From the NCBI GenBank assembly GCA_036394995.1, contig DASWED010000041.1, positions 1-35,190 on the forward strand: a stretch of 35,190 nt of DNA. The letters are read 5' to 3'. The notes beneath the pieces are model-generated. The model was given only the letters and a program-made list of their open reading frames with translations, had not been told where the DNA came from and made no database searches. Origin of the DNA: DASWED01 sp036394995 (GTDB lineage Bacteria; Actinomycetota; UBA4738; JACQTL01). Positions 29,714-35,190 of this stretch are shown here, piece by piece; within the stretch, counting starts at the first letter, position 1, and every line of letters starts with the position of its first letter. Position numbers and translations under genes: made by a program.

Positions 29714-31231
29714 ATGACCGACGGCCCCGACCCGCGGGACGGCGAGGCCATCGCACGTCTGCGCGCGGCCTTCGAGAGCGCCGGCTTCACCGAGGACGGC
29801 GCCCAGGAGGCCCTGAAGATCGACATCGCCTCCCGAGGGGAGATCCTCGACGTCCAGGTCTACGAACGCCGGGTGCGCGATGACAGCCCCCTGCACACGC
29901 TGATCAAGCTGTTCCTCCTGGGTTCCGTGGTCCCGGCCGATCGGGCCCGGGCGGCGTTCGACCCCCTGTCGCTGGAGGACGCGCAGGCATTGGGCCTGGT
30001 CGCCGAGGCGGGCGGGGGCGTTCGCCGAACGGTCTCGATCACCATGGTCGCGGGGCTGTGGCTGGCCCACGACTCCTTCGTTCGCGACCCGGGCCGCATG
30101 CGCCCGGACCACGTGATCGGGGCCGGGCCGGCCTCCCGGACCCTCGCCATGCTCACGGTCCGCCGCCCCGTGGCCCGGGCGCTGGACCTCGGCACGGGAT
30201 GCGGCGTCCAGGCTCTCGTCGCGGCCCGCCACGCGGAGCACGTCGTCGGGACGGACATCAACGCCCGGGCCCTGCGGTTCGCGGAGTTCAACGCCACGCT
30301 GAACGGCCTGGGGAACGTCGAGTGCCGCGAGGGCAGCCTGTACGAACCCGTGGCCGGCGAACGGTTCGACCTGATCGCGGCGAACCCCCCGTTCATCATC
30401 TCGCCCGAGCGGCGATTCGAGTACCGGGACGGCGGGATGCCGGGAGACCAAATCTCGAGGGAGGTCGTGCGGCGGGCCGGCGAGCACCTCGCGCCCGGCG
30501 GGTTCGCCTCCGTGCTGTGCAACTGGGCCCACCGGGGGGTGGAGGACTGGCAGGAACCGGTTCGGGGCTGGGTGGAGGGAACCGGCTGCGACGCGTGGGT
30601 GCTCCGCGGCGACACCCAGGACCCCCTGGGGTACGCGGCGACGTGGCTCAGCGTCCATCGGCGTGACCGGTACGGCGCGGCGCTCGACCGGTGGCTCGAG
30701 TACTACGCCCGGCTGGGGGTCGGCGCGATCAGCACCGGAACGGTGATCATGCGGCGGCGGACCGACGGCGCCCCCTCGGGCTGGTTCCGGGGGGAACACC
30801 TCCCCGGGACCCGCGCATCCGACGCCACCGAGCACCTCCTGCGGATGTTCCGCAATCAGGACTACCTGGAGTTGGCGGGGACCGACGAGGAGGTCCTGGA
30901 CGGCGCCTACCGAGTCACCACCGACCACCGGATCGACCAGACCCTGGCCCTGAGGGAGGGTGGCTACGAGTTGGAGCGGGTCACGGTCCGGTTCGAGCGC
31001 GGCCTGAGCTTCTCCGGGACGGCCGACGGGTTCATCCTGGGCGTGCTGGCGGGCTGTGACGGGACCCACCCGCTGCGTGACCTCGTCCGCGCCGTGGCGC
31101 CGGCCATGGAGGTGGACGCAGGGAAGCTCGAACCGGCAGCCGTCGAGATCGTTCGTCAGATGCTCTCCCTGGGGTTCCTGGAGGCACCGGCGCCGGGACC
31201 GGCTAGCCCGCCGGGTTCCGATCGGGATTGA
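29714..31231 (+). CDS. Class I SAM-dependent methyltransferase with N- and C-terminal accessory domains (MTS type)
   Basis: The protein has 505 residues. An N-terminal helical domain (about 1-140) is followed by a methyltransferase-small core with motif I DLGTGCGVQAL (158-168), acidic VVGTDIN, and the catalytic NPPF (224-227), as in Gln-, adenine- or guanine-N-methyltransferases (PrmC and RsmC kin). A C-terminal domain (about 360-495) resembles winged-helix-type extensions of these proteins. The target could be rRNA or a protein. The ATG at 29714 follows GGGGGAGGA. The upstream frame overlaps the divergent FG-GAP promoter region. Its 3' end overlaps the convergent hcp-like gene by 29 bp. Confidence 0.84.
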   Translation: MTDGPDPRDGEAIARLRAAFESAGFTEDGAQEALKIDIASRGEILDVQVYERRVRDDSPLHTLIKLFLLGSVVPADRARAAFDPLSLEDAQALGLVAEAGGGVRRTVSITMVAGLWLAHDSFVRDPGRMRPDHVIGAGPASRTLAMLTVRRPVARALDLGTGCGVQALVAARHAEHVVGTDINARALRFAEFNATLNGLGNVECREGSLYEPVAGERFDLIAANPPFIISPERRFEYRDGGMPGDQISREVVRRAGEHLAPGGFASVLCNWAHRGVEDWQEPVRGWVEGTGCDAWVLRGDTQDPLGYAATWLSVHRRDRYGAALDRWLEYYARLGVGAISTGTVIMRRRTDGAPSGWFRGEHLPGTRASDATEHLLRMFRNQDYLELAGTDEEVLDGAYRVTTDHRIDQTLALREGGYELERVTVRFERGLSFSGTADGFILGVLAGCDGTHPLRDLVRAVAPAMEVDAGKLEPAAVEIVRQMLSLGFLEAPAPGPASPPGSDRD

Positions 31232-31670
31232 GGAACTCAACCGTCTCGGACTCTCCGACCGACCCGTCCAGCCTGACCTTCTCGTAGAAGATCTTGACCT
31301 TCGCGAAGTTCAGGCTGAACGATTCCGTCGGCAGGGCTTCCCCATGCCCCCCGGACTGGAAGCTCGAGACCAGGCAGTCGCTCAGGGTGACCTTCATGTA
31401 CTCGACCGGCGCCTTCTGCGTCGACTTCCGGACCGTGAGCAGCGCCGTGGGGATGTGCTTGCCGCTGGCGCAGGCCAGCATCAGCTGAGGGGACGCGAAG
31501 TCCAACCGGTGGCCGAACGAGAAGTCGTGGAGACCGACTGCCCCGCCCGTTGGATCCGTCGCTCGCGACGCCCCCCAGGAGAACGACAGGATGTCGATCT
31601 CACCCTTGTGCTTGGAGTCCAGGCTCTCGCCCGGAATCCCATCCACCTTCAGGAACATGTCGACGGCCAT
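31203..31670 (-). CDS. hcp: Hcp-family protein (type VI secretion tube/effector family), orphan
   Basis: This 155-residue protein has the Hcp1 signature: start MAVDMFLKVDGIPGESLDSK, then HKGEIDILSFSWG, and C-terminal FSLNFAKVKIFYE. In type VI systems Hcp rings stack into the injection tube. No other type VI gene is in this window, and Actinobacteria usually lack the system, so it may be one of the free Hcp-like proteins seen in such genomes. GGGGGAG precedes the ATG. It lies 8 nt after the Tat-exported barrel gene and is co-transcribed. Its 3' end overlaps the convergent methyltransferase gene by 29 bp. Confidence 0.85.
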   Translation of the reverse strand: MAVDMFLKVDGIPGESLDSKHKGEIDILSFSWGASRATDPTGGAVGLHDFSFGHRLDFASPQLMLACASGKHIPTALLTVRKSTQKAPVEYMKVTLSDCLVSSFQSGGHGEALPTESFSLNFAKVKIFYEKVRLDGSVGESETVEFLNPDRNPAG

Positions 31671-31678
31671 CGCTCCCC

Positions 31679-32212
31679 CTATGATCCGAACGTCATCGTG
31701 AACCGGGCCGATCCGTTGCCGCCGAACTCCACCGGCTGCTGGTCGGCGACATAGCTCCCCGCGAGGCCGCGGTACCGGCCGGTCCCCGCGACCACGGCGA
31801 ACTCGCTCTCCTCCAGGCCCGGCCCGGTCATCCCCATCCCGTGGATGGTCCCGTCCTGCAGGCGGAACGTGTGCCACTCCACGTGGGCGGACGACCGGCC
31901 CGCGGAGTCGAACGGTGCATCCAGCCGCTGCCTCGAGCCGTAGAACTCGCCCAGCCGGACTCCGCTGGCATCCACGATCTCGCCGTAGATGCGCGATCGG
32001 TCCGGGGGGCCGGTCGCGGCGAGCGCGTCATCCGATACGACCCGCCAGCTCCTGCCGAACAGCTGGAGCGAGGTGGGCGGCGGGCGGCCGTCGGATGCTG
32101 CGGCGGCCTCGGTTTGTGTCCGCGACGTCGCCTTCCTGGCGACGCCGAAACCGACGGCACCACCTGCGAGCGCGAGCGCGGACCTCAGCATCTGCCGACG
32201 GGTCGGCTCCAT
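31679..32212 (-). CDS. Tat-exported protein with allene-oxide-cyclase/dirigent-like barrel
   Basis: The 177 residues start at ATG 32212. The N-terminus TRRQMLRSALALAGGAVGFG has a twin-arginine signal followed by a hydrophobic stretch. The mature part contains GTGRYRGLAGSYV near the C-terminus plus GEIVDASGVRLGEFYG and SEFAVVAG, the pattern of AOC/dirigent-like barrels that bind lipophilic ligands. The fold call is moderately sure; no reaction can be named. It is translated ahead of the Hcp-like protein on one message. In-frame codons farther upstream are possible, but then the twin-arginine motif would not be terminal. Confidence 0.65.
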   Translation of the reverse strand: MEPTRRQMLRSALALAGGAVGFGVARKATSRTQTEAAAASDGRPPPTSLQLFGRSWRVVSDDALAATGPPDRSRIYGEIVDASGVRLGEFYGSRQRLDAPFDSAGRSSAHVEWHTFRLQDGTIHGMGMTGPGLEESEFAVVAGTGRYRGLAGSYVADQQPVEFGGNGSARFTMTFGS

Positions 32213-32310
32213 ACCTCCACCCCCATGACCAAGCGAAGCAGGCCCGATGATGCGCCCCGGGGACCTCGGCGTCAATCCAACCGAGTCGGGCCCTCAGGCA
32301 CCTCCCGCCA

Positions 32311-33300
32311 TCAGGCCGGGCCTGTGATCCGGACGTCGCCGCGGGTGGTCACGACGAACACCTGCCAGTTGTAGTACTCGAAGTAGGTTCGGGGGTCCCG
32401 CCGCAACTGCCCCGCGTACAGGAGCACGGCGTCGACGTACTCATCGGCGTGGTTGTACTCGAACAGCGCCCGCCGGACGTCCCCCGGCGCGCCGGATGCG
32501 TGGAGGTAGTTCGCCGCGCCGAGGATGGCGTCGTGGGGGTCGTGGACGTCGCCGCCGAGACCGTACGCGGACCACGTGGACGGCAGGAACTGCATCGGTC
32601 CCTGGGCTCCGGCGGTGCTCGTGGACCGGACGCGTCCGAACTTCGACTCCACGAAGTTCACGGCCGCGAGGACCTCCCAGTCCACGCCGAACCGCCCTTC
32701 GGCCTCGCGGTAGTAGCCGAGCAGGGCCCCGGCCGGCTCCGGGGGCTGGGTCCTGAACGGAGCGGCGCTCGGGACGGGGTGCACCAGCGAGAACAGTGTG
32801 GCCACGGCGTCCGCCGTGGTGCTCGCCTCCACGCGGAGCCGGGCCGGGAGCGCCGCGACGGTGTTCCGGGCGAGCGCCGCGTCGCGGCCGAGCACCCGGT
32901 AGATGCGCTGCTGCAGGAGGGCCTGGAACACCAGCGCCCTCGGAGGTGCCTCGAACGCGCCGCGGTGACGTGCCCACCGGCGGATCGAGTCCTGGAGCGC
33001 GAAGGTGGTTCGAGCCAGGAGCGAGGCCAGGGGGCCGGTCGACGAGGGGATCGGCGTGTCGGGATCCGGGACGAACTCCGGCGGGCGGGAGGGCTCCGGC
33101 TCCGGCGACGGCGATCCGGACGGCGGCGGGGACGGGCTCGGTTCGACCCGCCGGGTGGGCGACGCCCTGCCCGGGGGGGACGCGAGCGTCGGCCGGTGGG
33201 AAGGCCCCACCGGCATCGGGGTCGGCCTCGGCGTTCCGGAACCACATGCCGGGAGCATCACTGCGAGGGCGAGCAGCAGTACGGGAGCACGAGGTGCCAT
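32311..33300 (-). CDS. Lipoprotein lytic transglycosylase (SLT domain)
   Basis: The 329 residues start with a signal peptide ending in lipobox LPAC (C19), so the protein should be lipid-anchored outside the membrane. Residues 20-85 are a Pro/Ser-rich linker. The SLT domain (about 185-325) carries the catalytic E218 in NFVESKFG, followed by AGAQGPMQFLPSTW, GAANYL and FEYNHADEYVDAVL. Such enzymes cut the MurNAc-GlcNAc bond to form anhydro ends and help in cell-wall turnover. The ATG at 33300 is 72 bp from the divergent DinB start. A 99-residue helical region before the catalytic core is also seen in Rpf-unrelated actinobacterial SLT proteins. Confidence 0.9.
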   Translation of the reverse strand: MAPRAPVLLLALAVMLPACGSGTPRPTPMPVGPSHRPTLASPPGRASPTRRVEPSPSPPPSGSPSPEPEPSRPPEFVPDPDTPIPSSTGPLASLLARTTFALQDSIRRWARHRGAFEAPPRALVFQALLQQRIYRVLGRDAALARNTVAALPARLRVEASTTADAVATLFSLVHPVPSAAPFRTQPPEPAGALLGYYREAEGRFGVDWEVLAAVNFVESKFGRVRSTSTAGAQGPMQFLPSTWSAYGLGGDVHDPHDAILGAANYLHASGAPGDVRRALFEYNHADEYVDAVLLYAGQLRRDPRTYFEYYNWQVFVVTTRGDVRITGPA

Positions 33301-33372
33301 CCGGATCAGCAGCCTATCGGTGGGGCGAGCAACGTTGCTGCCATTGACGCCCCCGTGCCACCATGCCAACCC

Positions 33373-33888
33373 ATGAGCGACGGCCTTCGCGATCCGCTGC
33401 GCCACAATGCCTGGGCCACCAAAGGGCTCATCGAGTTCTGCAAGCACCTCACCGCCGAACAGCTCCGGGCCACCTCGGAGGGGACGTACGGCTCGATCAT
33501 CGCCACGCTGCAGCACATCGTCTCGGGCGAAGCCCTGTACCGGCTCCGGCTCACCGGCACGGCGCCGGATTGGCCGAGCAGGCCCGAGGACACCGAGGAC
33601 CTCGACGACCTCGAGCGCATGGCCGGCGACATGGCGCGGTTCTGGGACGAGCTCGTCGCCGGCGCGTTCGACTCGGAGCGCATCGCGACCTGGGTCTCGT
33701 CGGTGAGCGGCGCCCAAACGGATGTCTCAGCCGGAGTCCTGATCGCCCAGACGCTGAACCACGGCAACGAGCACCGGGCGCAGATCTTCACCACACTGAC
33801 GACGATCGGCGTCGAACCCCCGGACCTCGACGGCTGGTCGTACGGCATGGCGACCGGCCGCTTCCGGGAGGACCCCCCTCGCTCCTGA
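33373..33888 (+). CDS. DinB family protein
   Basis: The 171 residues form the four-helix bundle of the DinB/YfiT family, with the metal-binding histidine triad H48 (TLQHIVSGE), H130 and H134 (LNHGNEHRAQI). DinB-like proteins are often small-thiol (bacillithiol or mycothiol)-dependent enzymes or stress proteins; which applies here is unknown. The ATG at 33373 has no evident ribosome site and may be leaderless. It shares a 72-bp divergent promoter region with the transglycosylase gene. Confidence 0.86.
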   Translation: MSDGLRDPLRHNAWATKGLIEFCKHLTAEQLRATSEGTYGSIIATLQHIVSGEALYRLRLTGTAPDWPSRPEDTEDLDDLERMAGDMARFWDELVAGAFDSERIATWVSSVSGAQTDVSAGVLIAQTLNHGNEHRAQIFTTLTTIGVEPPDLDGWSYGMATGRFREDPPRS

Positions 33889-33969
33889 CGGCCCCCGTTC
33901 AGACGAGCTCCCTGCGGGCGCTGATCAATCTCAGGGGGCGATCAGCGCAACGGACGGGAAGTACGTCCC

Positions 33970-34859
33970 CTACGGCCAGCCGGCGGCCGGCGCGGGCGCC
34001 TCGACCATCAGGACCTGGCCCGTTCCTGCCAGGGCGCTGGCCTTCGCGACGCCGCCCCACTCCGTCGCCACCAGGAACGGGGTCCTGCCGTCCGCGCCCC
34101 CGAGTGCGCACGCGAAGCACCCGCGGTCGAGGTCGACCGTCTGCAGCACCTGGCCGCCCTCGCGCACCCGGACGCACCGCGCGTTCGGGACGTCCCCGTA
34201 CCAGACGGCGGAGTCGGCGTCGACGGATCCCGTCGGGGAAGCCGTCGCCCAGGTCGGCCCACACCCGCCGGTTCGACAGGTCGCCGTCGGCCGCGATGTC
34301 GAAGGCCGTGAGCCGCTTCCCGTAGGACTCGGCCACGATCAGCGTCGAGTTGTCGGGCGTCACCGCCATGCCGTTGGCCATCGCGATTCCGTCGGCCACC
34401 TGCCGGGCGTCACCGTCGGGGGTGACCAGAGCCACGAACCCGGGAGCGAACTCCTCGCCGGCCACGAAGTCGGAGCCGCCGCCGTTGACGTAGGCGTTGC
34501 CGCGACCGTCCACGACGATCTCGTTCCAGGGGTGGTCGGAGAGTCCGGCGAGATCGGTGCGGGTCGACAGCGACCCGTCGGGCTCCCTCCGGAGCAGGAG
34601 CCGGTCGCGCCCCGATACGATGAGCAGGCGCCCGTCGGGCAGCCAGTCGATGGAGAACGGGCCCTGCCCGGCCCCGCCGAAATCCAGCCGGGGCTTCGGG
34701 CCGGGCGGTCGGGACGCGGAGGATCACCTCGCTCGTGCCGTCGGGGTCGACGGCGAGGATCTCCTGGGTGCCCTAGTCCGCGAACCACAGACGCCCGTCG
34801 TGCCACCGCTGCGACTCGCCGAACGCGAGCCCGGTCACCAGGATTCGTGGCTCAGGCAC
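33970..34859 (-). pseudogene. SMP-30/gluconolactonase/LRE family gene, broken by one stop and two frame changes
   Basis: The minus strand keeps all parts of an SMP-30 propeller in three frames. Frame 1 starts at GTG 34859: EPRILVTGLAFGESQRWHDG, RLWFAD, then TAG (34775-34773) where the family has Trp, then GTQEILAVDPDGTSEVILRV. A frame change near 34700-34725 leads to GPKPRLDFGGAGQGPFSIDW, LPDGRLLIVSG, WNEIVVDGRGNAYVNGGG and ANGMAVTPDNSTLIVAE. A second change near 34215 (GGGATCCGTCGACG) moves to VDADSAVWYGDVPNARC, LDRGCFACALGG and the TAG at 33970. Family enzymes hydrolyse lactones using a metal bound in the centre. Either decay or assembly errors could explain the breaks. It follows the glycosyltransferase gene by 18 nt. 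Confidence 0.82.
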
Positions 34860-34877
34860 CGAAGGGTCCCCGGGAGC

Positions 34878-35190
34878 TCAGAGCAACCCCTCCAGCAGCG
34901 TCGCCGCGGTCGCCTTCGGGTCCGTGGCCTGGAGCCGGACGGCATGCCGGGCAGATCGCTCGCTCATCTCTTCGTCGGCGAGAACCCGGCCGATCGCGTT
35001 CGAGAGGGTCTCGCCCGTGGCATCCTCGCGGCGAACGACGTCGGCGACGCCGAGCGCCTCCGCCCTCGCGGCGACGCCCGGCTGGTCACGACCCCACGGC
35101 ACGAGCACCATCGGACGCCCGTGCCACAGGGCCTTCATGACCGATCCATGGCCCGCGTGGCTCACGAGCAGGACGCCCCGCTCCAGCACC
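34878..35190 (-). CDS. GT1 (UGT/macrolide-type) glycosyltransferase, C-terminal part
   Basis: The visible 103 residues are the nucleotide-sugar-binding end of a GT1 enzyme: SHAGHGSVMKALWHGRPMVL, then VPWGRDQPGVAARAEALGVA, where HAGHG...P...DQ is the family signature (HGGxGT...P...DQ). The rest lies beyond the right edge, so the leucine-valine-like first codon is not a real start. Such enzymes transfer a sugar from UDP/TDP-sugar to a small hydrophobic acceptor. It is on the same strand as, and upstream of, the broken SMP-30 gene, and probably drove its expression. Confidence 0.88.
   Translation of the reverse strand, partial: VLERGVLLVSHAGHGSVMKALWHGRPMVLVPWGRDQPGVAARAEALGVADVVRREDATGETLSNAIGRVLADEEMSERSARHAVRLQATDPKATAATLLEGLL

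Noticed and set aside
31203..31670. Type VI secretion locus.
   Set aside because: Only the Hcp-like gene is present. No tss sheath, baseplate, ATPase or VgrG genes lie in the window.

Overview
This is about 35 kb of very GC-rich DNA, estimated by eye at roughly 70% G+C. Genes are packed tightly on both strands, with many GTG starts and some TTG starts. Codon use, the mix of families and the ECF/RsbW-type regulation fit a soil-type member of the Actinomycetota, or a similarly GC-rich lineage, probably uncultivated. The exact lineage cannot be fixed from this sequence. No rRNA, tRNA, CRISPR array, insertion sequence or phage gene was found.

Layout, left to right. (1) 1-2158: the end of a molybdenum hydroxylase / CO dehydrogenase accessory cluster (xdhC/coxI-like, coxG-like and mocA-like). 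The catalytic coxMSL-type genes are presumably just outside the left edge. (2) 2184-5191: a DHA2-type MFS exporter and a stand-alone Lrp/AsnC ligand-binding protein, divergent from a MmyB-type HTH regulator. The shared promoter region holds repeated CTGGTAyCA motifs. (3) 5252-6911: an ECF sigma factor overlapping a one-pass membrane protein with two related outer domains. (4) 7135-14325: a tight catabolic operon. It encodes a FAD/Fe-S 2-hydroxyacid dehydrogenase, a PoxB-like ThDP enzyme, a mandelate racemase-subgroup enolase, an SDR and a small membrane protein. It looks like a sugar-acid or hydroxyacid oxidation route feeding electrons to the membrane; the substrate is unknown. (5) 14339-17447: an AI-2E-family permease and a GH15 glucoamylase/trehalase-like enzyme, divergent with overlapping 5' ends.

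(6) 17463-21762 (minus): a seven-gene Mrp-like cation/proton antiporter module ordered E-F-G-MbhD-(MbhE+B)-C-D. This is the order of the Mrp half of archaeal Mbh/Mbs complexes, and no full-length MrpA is present. A possible SigB/SigF-type promoter lies upstream, next to an RsbW-like ATPase gene. A PAS-containing NarL-type histidine kinase is divergent from that gene. (7) 24174-28000: small membrane proteins, a lysoplasmalogenase, a secreted seven-bladed propeller protein, a 30-residue membrane microprotein and msrA. (8) 28008-33888: a secreted FG-GAP protein with an exact 156-bp repeat, a two-part methyltransferase, an orphan Hcp protein paired with a Tat-exported barrel protein, a lipoprotein lytic transglycosylase and a DinB protein. 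(9) 33970-35190: a decayed SMP-30/gluconolactonase gene and the end of a GT1 glycosyltransferase that runs off the window.

The points most worth a second look are the Mbh-ordered Mrp module with its fused MbhE-MrpB protein and missing MrpA, the SMP-30 gene with one stop and two frame changes, the membrane-protein gene whose ideal start is followed by TAA at codon 4, and the Hcp/Tat pair in a neighbourhood without type VI secretion genes.
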